A DNA stretch of 64,000 bases from Planctomycetia bacterium (GTDB lineage: Bacteria > Planctomycetota > Planctomycetia > Pirellulales > PNKZ01), in the NCBI GenBank assembly GCA_021413845.1, contig JAIOPP010000109.1, forward strand, positions 1-64,000, written 5' to 3'. The notes beneath the pieces were generated by a model. That model had not been told where the DNA came from, made no database searches, and saw only the letters and a program-made list of their open reading frames with translations. This document shows positions 26,129 to 34,002 of this stretch, piece after piece. Position 1 is the first letter of the stretch, and every line of letters starts with the position of its first letter. A program made the position numbers and the translations under genes.

Positions 26129-26686
26129 ATGCGGACCGAACTCGAAAAGATGCTCGCCGGTGAGTTGTACGACCCGCTCGATCCCGCGCTCGCGGCCGCG
26201 CGCGATCGGGCCCGCGACTTATGCCAAGATCTGAACGCCACGCGCGAGGCCGACGTTGCGTTGCGGCGGCGCATTCTGGGGGAGCTGTTCGCTTCCGGCG
26301 GCGAATCAGTGTGGATGCAGCCGCCGTTTTTCTGCGACTATGGGTCGAACATTCATCTCGGCAACAAGGTCTTCTTCAACTTCAACTGCGTGGTGCTCGA
26401 CGTCTGCGAAGTGCGGATCGGCAGCCACACGCTGTTCGGCCCCGCAGTGCAGATCTACACGGCGATGCATCCGATGAACCATGAGCTGCGGCGCAAACAA
26501 GAGTTCGCCAAACCGATCACGATCGGCTCCGACGTTTGGGTCGGCGGCGCGGCCGTGATCTGCCCGGGAGTGACGATCGGCTCGCGGACGGTGATCGGAG
26601 CGGGCAGCGTGGTAACTCGCGACATGCCCGACGGCGTGTTCGCAGCGGGGAACCCCTGCCGGGTGATTCGGGAAATTGCGGAGTGA
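26129..26686 (+). CDS. Maltose/galactoside O-acetyltransferase-like (LbH fold)
   Basis: Acetyl-CoA-dependent sugar O-acetyltransferase of the Maa/LacA/NodL type, 185 residues. The N-terminal helical cap begins MRTELEKMLAGELYDPLDPAL (Mac domain), followed by the left-handed beta-helix hexapeptide repeats. Active-site blocks are PPFFCDYGSNIHLG, FFNFNCVVLDV, GPAVQIYTAMHPM (catalytic His in HPM) and IGSDVWVGGAAVICPGVTIGSRTVIGAGSVVTRDMP. The start at ATG 26129 follows AGGAG closely. It sits behind the esterase gene, a pairing that suggests sugar acetylation turnover. Confidence 0.88.
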   Translation: MRTELEKMLAGELYDPLDPALAAARDRARDLCQDLNATREADVALRRRILGELFASGGESVWMQPPFFCDYGSNIHLGNKVFFNFNCVVLDVCEVRIGSHTLFGPAVQIYTAMHPMNHELRRKQEFAKPITIGSDVWVGGAAVICPGVTIGSRTVIGAGSVVTRDMPDGVFAAGNPCRVIREIAE

Positions 26687-26762
26687 CCGAACTTTAGCGC
26701 ATTGTGCGGAAACACATGTTGCCGCTTGATGCGGTTAAAGAGCCGAGGTTCTTCAGAGGTGG

Positions 26763-27110
26763 ATGTTTCTCGTGACTGTGATTCGACTAAATTGCGAATT
26801 GATCACTGACTGGGAATCGTTTCACACAGTCTTCGCTGAGGTCTTCGGCTTCCCCGACTTCTACGGCCGTAACATGAATGCTTGGATAGACTGCATGAGC
26901 TACCTCGACGATTCCGAGGCATGTATGACCACCGTCAATGCGGCTCCTGGTGGCGTTCTCACTCTTCAACTTGATGGGATCGACAATTTTGCGGGCCGAT
27001 GTCCAGAACAGTATATGGCGCTGATCGAGTGCGCGGGATTCGTCAATTGGCGGAGGTCGTCGATAGGCCAAGCTGCGGTAATCGCGCTGGCATTCGACAA
27101 ACGAGCCTAG
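26763..27110 (+). CDS. Barstar-family (RNase inhibitor) protein, orphan
   Basis: Barstar-like protein of 115 residues. The family block FHTVFAEVFGFPDFYGRNMNAWIDCMSYL is clear: barstars bind ribonuclease active sites through an aspartate-bearing helix following FPxYYGxNxxALxDxL. The C-terminal strand-helix part FVNWRRSSIGQAAVIALAFDK completes the fold. Here the acidic binding residues are Asp43 and the DD pair after Tyr48-Leu49. No barnase-like RNase or polymorphic toxin gene is nearby, so it may be an orphan immunity gene or a self-RNase inhibitor. The sequence is clearly AT-richer than its neighbours, suggesting acquisition by transfer. Confidence 0.75.
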   Translation: MFLVTVIRLNCELITDWESFHTVFAEVFGFPDFYGRNMNAWIDCMSYLDDSEACMTTVNAAPGGVLTLQLDGIDNFAGRCPEQYMALIECAGFVNWRRSSIGQAAVIALAFDKRA

Positions 27111-27235
27111 CTGAACGCTGGCGGCTGCCGTTCTCCGTCGTTTCTTAATTTGCCGTCCCCTCTTCCCCCTGGTATGCTTAATTCCCGCTTTTCCCGCCTG
27201 CCTAAACTCTTTCCCTGTTGCTCGGGAGCCCGCCC

Positions 27236-28705
27236 ATGAGTCGTTACGATCGTCGTCGTTTTCTGGAAGATTCGATGTTCGCCGCTACCGCCGCCATCGC
27301 GGCCGGGTCGGCAGGCAACTTGTTCGGGGCCGATGCCGAGAAGAAAGAAGCCGCGAAGGAAGTCAGCGCCAACGATAAGCTCAACGTCGCGGTCGTCGGC
27401 GTCAACGGTCGGGGCGGGAGCCACATCGGCGGCTACACGGCTCGCAAAGACACGCCGATCACTTGGATCGTCGATGCCGACGAAGCGGTCGGGCAGAAGC
27501 GGGTCGACGCGATCGCGAAGAAGCAAGGCTTCGCGCCGAAGTTCACCACCGACATTCGCAAGGCGCTCGAAGACAAAGAGCTGCATTGCGTGAGCATCGC
27601 CACGCCGAACCACTGGCACGCGCTCGGCGCGATCTGGTCGATTCAGGCCGGCAAGGATGTGTATGTCGAGAAGCCGGTGAGCCACAACGTCAGCGAGGGG
27701 CGGCGGATCGTCGAGGCCGCGCGGAAGTATAACAAGATCTGTCAGACCGGCACGCAATGCCGCTCGATGGTCGGAACGCGTGAAGCGATCGAGTATGTGA
27801 AGGCCGGCAAGATCGGCGACGTTAAGCTGGCCCGCGGCCTTTGCTATAAGAGCCGTAAGTCGATCGGCGCGCGGGGCAAGTACCAAGTGCCGGCCTCGGT
27901 CGATTACAACCTCTGGGCCGGTCCGGCTCCGATGTCGGAGCTCACGCGACCGAAGTTCCACTACGACTGGCACTGGCAATGGGAATGCGGCAACGGCGAC
28001 CTCGGCAACCAAGGGATCCATCAAGTCGACATCGCGCGCTGGGGGCTCGGCGTCAGCCAATTGAGCAATAGCGTGATGAGCTACGGCGGTCGGGTCGGCT
28101 ACGTCGATGCCGGCGAAACGGCCAACACGCAAGTCTGCGATTTCAACTACGGCGATAAGTCGCTCGTGTTCGAAGTGCGCGGGCTGACGACCGAGCCGTA
28201 TCGCGGCGCAGGCGTTGGCAATGTGTTCCACGGCAGCCAAGGCTACGTCGTGCTCACGAGCTACGACACCGGCGCGGCGTTCGACCTCGAGGGGAAGAAG
28301 ATCGTCGAGTTCCAAGGCAAGGGGGAAGGGAACCAAGGACACTTCGACAACTTCGTCGACGCCGTTCGGGCCCGCAACCACAAGCTGCTCACGGCCGACA
28401 TCGAAGAAGGACATCTTTCGAGCGCGCTCTGCCACTTGGCGAACATCTCGCTCCGGCTCGGCACGCAGATGACGATCTCGGACGTGAAGGGGAAGCTCAA
28501 GGGAGAAGCGTCGACCGAAACCTACGGCCGCTTCGTCAAGCACTTGGAAGAAAACCAAGTTTCGCCGGGGACCGAGATCCTCTGCGGCGCGACCCTCGCA
28601 CTCGATCCGGCCGCCGAGAAGTTCGTGAACAACGCGGCCGCCGATGCGCTGCTCACCCGCGAATACCGAGCCCCGTTCACGGTGCCCGCCGCCGGGCAAG
28701 TGTAA
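27236..28705 (+). CDS. Gfo/Idh/MocA oxidoreductase, Tat-exported
   Basis: NAD(P)-dependent sugar or inositol oxidoreductase, 489 residues. The N-terminus has a twin-arginine-type signal (YDRRRFLEDSMFAATAAIAAGSAG). The Rossmann motif VAVVGVNGRGGSH, then CVSIATPNHWHALGAIWSIQAGKDVYVEKPVSHN with the family EKP motif, follow. The C-terminal beta-sheet domain carries GPAPMSELTRPKFHYDWHWQWECGNGDLGNQGIHQVDIARWGLG. Such Tat-exported Gfo/Idh proteins are numerous in planctomycetes and act in extracytoplasmic sugar metabolism. The start at ATG 27236 follows GGGAG. A strong terminator lies downstream at 28751. Confidence 0.9.
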   Translation: MSRYDRRRFLEDSMFAATAAIAAGSAGNLFGADAEKKEAAKEVSANDKLNVAVVGVNGRGGSHIGGYTARKDTPITWIVDADEAVGQKRVDAIAKKQGFAPKFTTDIRKALEDKELHCVSIATPNHWHALGAIWSIQAGKDVYVEKPVSHNVSEGRRIVEAARKYNKICQTGTQCRSMVGTREAIEYVKAGKIGDVKLARGLCYKSRKSIGARGKYQVPASVDYNLWAGPAPMSELTRPKFHYDWHWQWECGNGDLGNQGIHQVDIARWGLGVSQLSNSVMSYGGRVGYVDAGETANTQVCDFNYGDKSLVFEVRGLTTEPYRGAGVGNVFHGSQGYVVLTSYDTGAAFDLEGKKIVEFQGKGEGNQGHFDNFVDAVRARNHKLLTADIEEGHLSSALCHLANISLRLGTQMTISDVKGKLKGEASTETYGRFVKHLEENQVSPGTEILCGATLALDPAAEKFVNNAAADALLTREYRAPFTVPAAGQV

Positions 28706-28750
28706 ACGTCTGCTCGAATTCGACTGCTTAAATTCGATCGCTAAATAGAG

Positions 28751-28798
28751 CGAGGCGGCGGAGCGAATGGCTCCGCCGCCTCGTTTCGTTTTTTTTGC
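28751..28798 (+). terminator. Rho-independent terminator after the oxidoreductase gene
   Basis: A perfect 14-bp GC-rich stem (28751-28764 with 28770-28783, arm GAGGCGGCGGAGC) has a five-base loop GAATG and is followed by TTTCGTTTTTTTT. It lies between convergent genes and fits an intrinsic terminator for the forward gene. Confidence 0.9.
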
Positions 28799-28815
28799 TA
28801 ATCTCTCGGAGCGAT

Positions 28816-29322
28816 CTACTCCGTCGCCTTCTTCTCGGCTTCGATCTTTTCGATCTTGCCGAAGAGATGGCCGCCGTGGTCGCCGCCGTCCCAGGTGCCG
28901 CAATACTGGCCGCGATAGACGACCACGCGTGATGTGAACTTGCCGAGGCCGGGGATGAGCATGTCGGTGAGCGTGATGACCGGGGTATCGCCGGCCCATT
29001 TCACCGCGAGCACGAGCGGCAGCGAGACATCGTGGTCGCCGTATTGGATCCGGACGTTGAAGACCCAGAGGTCGTCTTTGCCGTCGAGCTTCTTCACGCT
29101 CGAGATCGTGTACTTCTCTTCCTTGAGACCTTGCTTTTGTTCTTGTCCGCGGTTGGTGAAGAAGCCGCGGAAGTAACAGCCGGAGAGCGCTTGCTCGAAC
29201 TCTTTCTCGAGCGCCGCTTGATCCTTCTCGGCAGCCGAGGCCGACGAGGGAGCCGAAACGCCGACGACCATCGCGCCGAGCAGCACCCAAGCGACGCCGA
29301 CAAGCGAGCATGTTTTGAACAT
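28816..29322 (-). CDS. Small secreted protein of unknown function
   Basis: A 168-residue protein I do not recognise. The signal peptide (MFKTCSLVGVAWVLLGAMVVGVSA) ends near ASAAE. The mature part begins with a charged helix KDQAALEKEFEQALSGCYFRGFFT and continues with beta-rich sequence (YTISSVKKLDGKDDLWVFNVRIQYG, LVLAVKWAGDTPVITLTDML, SRVVVYRGQYCGTWDGGDHGGHLFGKIEK). Two cysteines could form a disulphide. The pattern suggests a small periplasmic beta-sandwich or lipocalin-like fold, but no function is assigned. It stands 56 bases upstream of the sugar isomerase gene's 3' end on the same strand. Confidence 0.7.
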   Translation of the reverse strand: MFKTCSLVGVAWVLLGAMVVGVSAPSSASAAEKDQAALEKEFEQALSGCYFRGFFTNRGQEQKQGLKEEKYTISSVKKLDGKDDLWVFNVRIQYGDHDVSLPLVLAVKWAGDTPVITLTDMLIPGLGKFTSRVVVYRGQYCGTWDGGDHGGHLFGKIEKIEAEKKATE

Positions 29323-29377
29323 CGAATAGCTCCGAAGAAAGTTTGCGAAAGAGGTATCTCAGACCGCGGTCAACTCA

Positions 29378-30160
29378 TTAGATGCTCGCAAGGTAACTCA
29401 GCGCTTGCTCGATTTCCAGCAGCGGATCGTCGGCTTGTTCTCGTTTCACGGAGAGATAGCCCCGATAACCTTGCGATTCGAGCAGCCCGACCAGCTCGGG
29501 CCAATCGACCGAACCTCGGCCGAGTTGCACTTCGGTGCCGCGTCCGCGGCCGAAATCGCGGACGGCGTCTTTCGCGTAGACGTGGCGGATGGCGTCGCCC
29601 AAGGCTTCGGCCGCTTCGCGCGGCGAGAAACCGTTGAGCAGCAGATTGCCGGGATCCAGCGTTGCGAAAAGGGCTCCCTTCGGCAACGCGTCGATGAGCC
29701 GGCGCAGGTCGGCACCGCTTTCGCTGCCGGTTTCCGCGGCGAGCCAGGCGCCGGCATGTTGCGCATGCAGCCCGAGATCGCGCAGCACCTCGACGAGCGT
29801 TTGCCCCTCGGGCGAGTTCAGATCGGCCGGCACTTGCCCGACTTGGTTGATGACGAGGTCGCACCCGAACTGCCGGGCCATCTTCATCGCGGCCTTCGTC
29901 GCTTCCACTCGGCGATCTAAATCTTCGATGGCACCGTAGCCGCGGCGCGTATGAAACTCGATCGCCGCGACGCGCAGCTCGCAATCTTCGAGCAGCTTCC
30001 GAATCTGGCGAACTCCGGTCTCCGACAGATCTTGCGGACGAATTTCGCCGCGGGCATCGATTTCGATCGCCTTCGCGCCCGCCTCGCGCAGCCACGGCAA
30101 GGCCTTGGCAAACGGCAACGGGACGCTTTTCAGTTGCACGGCTACGCGAAACGGCGGCAC
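29378..30160 (-). CDS. Sugar phosphate isomerase/epimerase (xylose-isomerase-like TIM barrel)
   Basis: AP-endonuclease-2/xylose-isomerase-like TIM-barrel protein of 260 residues, probably an isomerase or epimerase of a free sugar, ketose or inositol. Seen are LPWLREAGAKAIEIDARGEI (beta-1/alpha-1), IEFHTRRGYG, MKMARQFGCDLVINQVGQVP, AETGSESGADLRRLIDALP, ATLDPGNLLLNGFSPREAAEAL (metal-side Asp) and HVYAKDAVRDFGRGR with GRGSVDWPELVGLLESQGYRGYLSVKRE. The start is GTG 30160. It is probably transcribed alone or ahead of the small secreted protein gene. Substrate cannot be read from sequence. Confidence 0.82.
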   Translation of the reverse strand: MPPFRVAVQLKSVPLPFAKALPWLREAGAKAIEIDARGEIRPQDLSETGVRQIRKLLEDCELRVAAIEFHTRRGYGAIEDLDRRVEATKAAMKMARQFGCDLVINQVGQVPADLNSPEGQTLVEVLRDLGLHAQHAGAWLAAETGSESGADLRRLIDALPKGALFATLDPGNLLLNGFSPREAAEALGDAIRHVYAKDAVRDFGRGRGTEVQLGRGSVDWPELVGLLESQGYRGYLSVKREQADDPLLEIEQALSYLASI

Positions 30161-30291
30161 GGCGACCCCTATGGAAAGTTGCGAGAACGAAGCTTCGACG
30201 CACGCGCCTGCGTTGCCGGCAGCGCCGCCGCGCTATTTCGCGACGACCAAACGGCCGATAACCAGCTTATGCGCCCGTCTGGAGATTCGGC

Positions 30292-32910
30292 ATGAACGCT
30301 CTTCTAAGCTTGTTGATTGTAGCGGTCGCCGGCGGTGCGCCTATCGAGAGCGCTTCCCAAGCCGGGAGCGTGCCGCCGGTCGGGAACAAGCCGCACAATG
30401 CCGCCGACGTCTACTACTGCGGTTTCGAAGAAGAATCCGACGACGACTTCGACGGCTGGCCCCAAGGTTGGCAGCGTCGGCGCGGGTCGGGCTACCCGCA
30501 CTATCTCGAAATTAAAATCAGCCGCGAGCCGTCGTTCGCCGGCGAATATTGCTTTCGGATGAACCTCAACGGCGGTGCCGCCGCCGCGTCGTCGCCGCCG
30601 CAAGCCTACGACGCCGGTAGCGAGTACGTCGCCGAAGTGCAAATGAAGACGATCGGCTTGAAGCACGACAAAGCGTTTCTCGCGCTCCGCTTTCTCGATG
30701 ACAAGCAGAAAGTCGTGCAGAGCGAGATCAGCCGCCACGAGCGCCAGAACGACGCTTGGCACAAGGTTCGGGTCGGGCCGGTGTTTTGCGATCGGCCGGA
30801 GGTGCGGTCGGTCGTGGTCGAGCTGCATTTGGAGCCGGGAGAATCGCAAGACCTGCGCGGCTCCGCGCTGTTCGACGAGCTCCGGCTCGGCCGGCTGCCG
30901 CGTAAGAACGTGCGCGGCAAGCGACCGTACAACGTGTTCCCCGTCGGCGAGCCCGTCGAACTGAGCCTGACGCTGACGGGCATCCACGAGCCGACGCTTC
31001 GCGCCAAACTCGAGCTTTTCGACCGGAGCGGCAGGAGCGTTTCGAGCGACGAACAAACTTCGGTGCTCGACCCGAAGCATCCGCTCGATCCGCGCACCGT
31101 CCAGTGGAAACCGAACGTCAGCGAGCCGGGCTACTATCGGGGCGAAGTCTCGCTGTATGGAGCCGAAGGGCGATTGCAAAGCGATGCGACCTCGCTCGTC
31201 ATCGTCGAGCCGCTGGCGAAGCTGAGCGCACAGGAGACTTCAGGGCCGGGCGAGTTCGGCTGGAGCGTTTCCGATGCGACGCACGTTCCTAGAGTCGATC
31301 AGCTGCACGCGCTGCTCCATGAGACGGGCGTACGCCGATTGAAATATCCCGTCTGGTTCGATGCGAAGAAGCCGGAGTCCGGCGTCGCCTTAAAGAAGTT
31401 CATCGACCGCCTGAACGTGCAAGGGATCGGGATCGTCGGCACGCTGACTCCGCACACGCAAGCGATGGATGCCCGGTTCATGCCCGGCGAAATTTCCGCT
31501 GCGCAAACGTTTCGCCTCGAACGGGATCAATGGTTCCCGACGATCGAACCGGTGCTGCTCGACCTCGCGTTCAAAGTGCGCGGCTGGCAACTCGGCGATG
31601 ATCGCGATTTCGGCTTTCAAGAGCTGCCGGGAGCCGTCGACCGCATCGGGGCGGTCAAGCGCGAGTTCGATCGGATCGAACAAGATGCGATGGTCGGGGT
31701 CGCGTGGTCGTGGCTCAACGAGCCGCCGCAAGAAGCGAAGCCGACCTGGCGCTATCTGGCGTTGACCGCGATTCCGGATCTCACGGCGGAAGAAACCAAG
31801 CAGTATATGGAAACGGCCGAGCGGCCCGGCGTCGAACGCTGGTTGAGCCTCTCGGCGTTGCCGCGCGACGACTACACGATCGAAACCCGCGTGCGCGATC
31901 TCGTCGATCGTGTCGTCGCGGCGAAGCGGGCGGGAGCGCAGTCGGTTTTCTTTCTCGATCCGTTTCATTCCGAAACCGGCCTGCTCGAGCGCAACGGCGC
32001 TCCGACCGAAATGTATCTCCCTTGGCGCACGCTGACGACGATCATCGACGGCGCTCGCCCCGTCGAGTCGGTACGCTTGCCGGGCGGAAGCCGCAATCAG
32101 CTTTTTCTACGTCAGCAAGACGCCGTCATGCTACTGAGCAGCGATACTCCCACGACCGAGCCGGCCGATCTGGAAGGAAACGTCCGCTTCTTCGACCTCT
32201 GGGGCCGGACGATCACGCCCCGAGAAGAAGCCGGCAAGAGCGTCGTCGACGTCGGGCAGGCACCGATCGTCGCCGTCGGGCTCGACCGCGACACGTTCGT
32301 GTGGGACGGGGCCTGCCGCATCGAGCAGCCGCAACTGCAAGAGTCGTTCGGCGTCGGGCAGCCTTCGTCCCTCTCGATCGTCAATACGTTCAAACAAACG
32401 GTGCAGGGGAAGATCACGATCGTCGGGCCGCCAGGTTGGACGATTCGACCGTCGACGTTCGACATCTCGCTGGCCGAAGGACAAAAACTCCGCCTACCGT
32501 TTCAGGTTGTGCTACCGCTCTCGTCGGAATCGGGCTTCCAACTGCTGCGGATCGAACACGACTTGGCGAGCGACAAGCGCCGACAGTTTCATCTCTATCG
32601 CGAAGTGCAGATCGGCGACAACAGCGTCGTGCTCGAAGTGCAAACGAAGTTCGTCGGCGATGAGTTGGAAGTCGAGCAACGGTTGAGCAACAACTCGCAG
32701 AAGAACGTTAGTTTTCGCTGCTATCTCTATGCACCGAACCAACGGAGAATGCGGGCGCAAGTCGTCGAACTGCCGCCGGGAATCGATGTGCGTACGTTTC
32801 GCGTTCCCAACGGTCGCGCGCTGATCGGCAAGACCCTGTGGCTGCGCGTCGAAGAGCAAAACGGCACGCGTGTATTAAGTAACCGCTTCACGGTAAAGGC
32901 CGATCCATGA
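30292..32910 (+). CDS. Large secreted glycoside-hydrolase-like protein of unknown specificity
   Basis: An 872-residue exported protein. A short hydrophobic leader (ALLSLLIVAVAGG) is followed by a beta-sandwich region (about 40-200: YYCGFEEESDDDFDGWPQGWQ, CFRMNLNGG, SALFDELRLGRLP) that looks like a carbohydrate-binding module, then an Ig-like part (about 215-310). Next comes a TIM-barrel-like catalytic region (about 315-610: FGWSVSDATHVPRVDQLHALLHETGVRRLKYPVWFD, GWQLGDDRDFGFQELPGAVDRI) and C-terminal beta domains. The order resembles secreted glycosidases, and Glu in the LGDDRDFGFQE block could be acid/base, but no family is firmly recognised. Its stop overlaps the Nif3 start by four bases (ATGA). 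Confidence 0.7.
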   Translation: MNALLSLLIVAVAGGAPIESASQAGSVPPVGNKPHNAADVYYCGFEEESDDDFDGWPQGWQRRRGSGYPHYLEIKISREPSFAGEYCFRMNLNGGAAAASSPPQAYDAGSEYVAEVQMKTIGLKHDKAFLALRFLDDKQKVVQSEISRHERQNDAWHKVRVGPVFCDRPEVRSVVVELHLEPGESQDLRGSALFDELRLGRLPRKNVRGKRPYNVFPVGEPVELSLTLTGIHEPTLRAKLELFDRSGRSVSSDEQTSVLDPKHPLDPRTVQWKPNVSEPGYYRGEVSLYGAEGRLQSDATSLVIVEPLAKLSAQETSGPGEFGWSVSDATHVPRVDQLHALLHETGVRRLKYPVWFDAKKPESGVALKKFIDRLNVQGIGIVGTLTPHTQAMDARFMPGEISAAQTFRLERDQWFPTIEPVLLDLAFKVRGWQLGDDRDFGFQELPGAVDRIGAVKREFDRIEQDAMVGVAWSWLNEPPQEAKPTWRYLALTAIPDLTAEETKQYMETAERPGVERWLSLSALPRDDYTIETRVRDLVDRVVAAKRAGAQSVFFLDPFHSETGLLERNGAPTEMYLPWRTLTTIIDGARPVESVRLPGGSRNQLFLRQQDAVMLLSSDTPTTEPADLEGNVRFFDLWGRTITPREEAGKSVVDVGQAPIVAVGLDRDTFVWDGACRIEQPQLQESFGVGQPSSLSIVNTFKQTVQGKITIVGPPGWTIRPSTFDISLAEGQKLRLPFQVVLPLSSESGFQLLRIEHDLASDKRRQFHLYREVQIGDNSVVLEVQTKFVGDELEVEQRLSNNSQKNVSFRCYLYAPNQRRMRAQVVELPPGIDVRTFRVPNGRALIGKTLWLRVEEQNGTRVLSNRFTVKADP

Positions 32911-33701
32911 CCCAGATCGCCGATGTCGTCTCGTTTCTCGAACGATTCGCGCCGCCGGAACTAGCGGCCGAGTGGGACAACGTCGGCCTGCTGTTGGGGG
33001 ATCGCGCGCGGAACGTCGAGCGCGTGATGACTTGCCTGACCGTGACCGATGCCGTCGTCGCGGAGGCGATCGCCGAGCGCGTGGACTTGATCGTGAGTCA
33101 TCATCCGTTGCCGTTTCGCGCGCCGAAAACCATCACGACCGAGACGCACGACGGTCGCCGGCTGTGGCGACTCGCCTCGGCCGGCATCTCGATCTACAGC
33201 CCTCACACGGCGTTCGATTCCGCCGCCGAAGGAATCAACCAAAGCCTGGCCGTCGGGCTCGGGCTGGTCGACATTCGTCCGCTGATCGCGATTGTCGCGA
33301 GTAACGATTCGCGGCTCGGTGTCGGACGGCAAGGGAAGCCGGCCGCGCCGCTCACCGTGGCCGAACTCGTCGCGCGCGTGAAAGCGTTCTTAAAGCTCAG
33401 GACGATCGCCGTGGCCGGAGCCGACGACAAGCTCGTGCGCAAAGTCGCAGTCGGTTGCGGGAGCGCGGCCGATCTCTTGGCGGACGCTACGGCGGCGGGC
33501 TGCGATTGCTTCGTCACCGGCGAGGCGAGTTTCCACAAGGCGATCGAAGCGGAAGCATCCGACACGGCGCTCTTGCTCGTCGGGCACTATGCGAGCGAGC
33601 GCTTCGGGGTCGAACGCTTGGCCGAGCGGCTCGGGCGCGAGTTCGCGCAGCTCACCGTTTGGGCCGCGCGGCGCGAGCAAGACGCGCTGCGCTACGCGTA
33701 A
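32907..33701 (+). CDS. Nif3-like dinuclear metal-centre protein (GCH I type 2 family)
   Basis: Nif3/YbgI-family protein, 264 residues. It opens with VVSFLERFAPPELAAEWDNVGLLLGD, and the metal-binding HHP is in LIVSHHPLPFRAPKTI. The C-terminal half has VAVGCGSAADLLADATAAGCDCFVTGEASFHKAIEAEASDTALLLVGHYASERFGVERLAERL, with the second metal-ligand set (His in GHYASER and Glu). Members form toroidal hexamers with a dinuclear metal site; the physiological reaction is unsettled. Four-base coupling to the large secreted protein suggests co-expression without proving joint function. Confidence 0.9.
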   Translation: MTQIADVVSFLERFAPPELAAEWDNVGLLLGDRARNVERVMTCLTVTDAVVAEAIAERVDLIVSHHPLPFRAPKTITTETHDGRRLWRLASAGISIYSPHTAFDSAAEGINQSLAVGLGLVDIRPLIAIVASNDSRLGVGRQGKPAAPLTVAELVARVKAFLKLRTIAVAGADDKLVRKVAVGCGSAADLLADATAAGCDCFVTGEASFHKAIEAEASDTALLLVGHYASERFGVERLAERLGREFAQLTVWAARREQDALRYA

Positions 33702-34002
33702 CGAAAAACTCAGTATAAGTAAAAAGACTGAGGACCGATCGGCAGAGGGGGTCCGGGCCAATAATCGATCCTCAGTCATGGCTTCCTTCGCCGCGAACGT
33801 GCTCTAAGTCACGAACGCGGAAAATTCCACTACGAAGATGATTTTGCAAGCGCCATGCCGGCACGGAGCGCCGCGCGCTTTAATACACGAAAGAGCCTAT
33901 TGCGGCCGACATTCGGCTGCGCGCGAAACCGCAAGCGAGCTGTGAGCCGTCGCGTGATCGCGACACGAGTCGTCAATGTGACGACGGTGCCGGACACAAG
34001 AA
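33702..34002. other. Intergenic region with imperfect inverted repeat
   Basis: About 300 bases between convergent nif3 and serS. An inverted repeat, GACTGAGGACCGAT (33726-33739) with ATCGATCCTCAGTC (33764-33777), differs at one position and spans 24 bases; it may serve as a bidirectional terminator-like hairpin. The rest holds no gene I can support. Confidence 0.5.

Noticed and set aside
26763-27200. Toxin-immunity pair with barstar
   Set aside because: No RNase-like or toxin gene on either side; treated as an orphan.
33702-34002. tRNA gene near serS
   Set aside because: No cloverleaf, TTCGA-type T-loop or CCA end could be traced.
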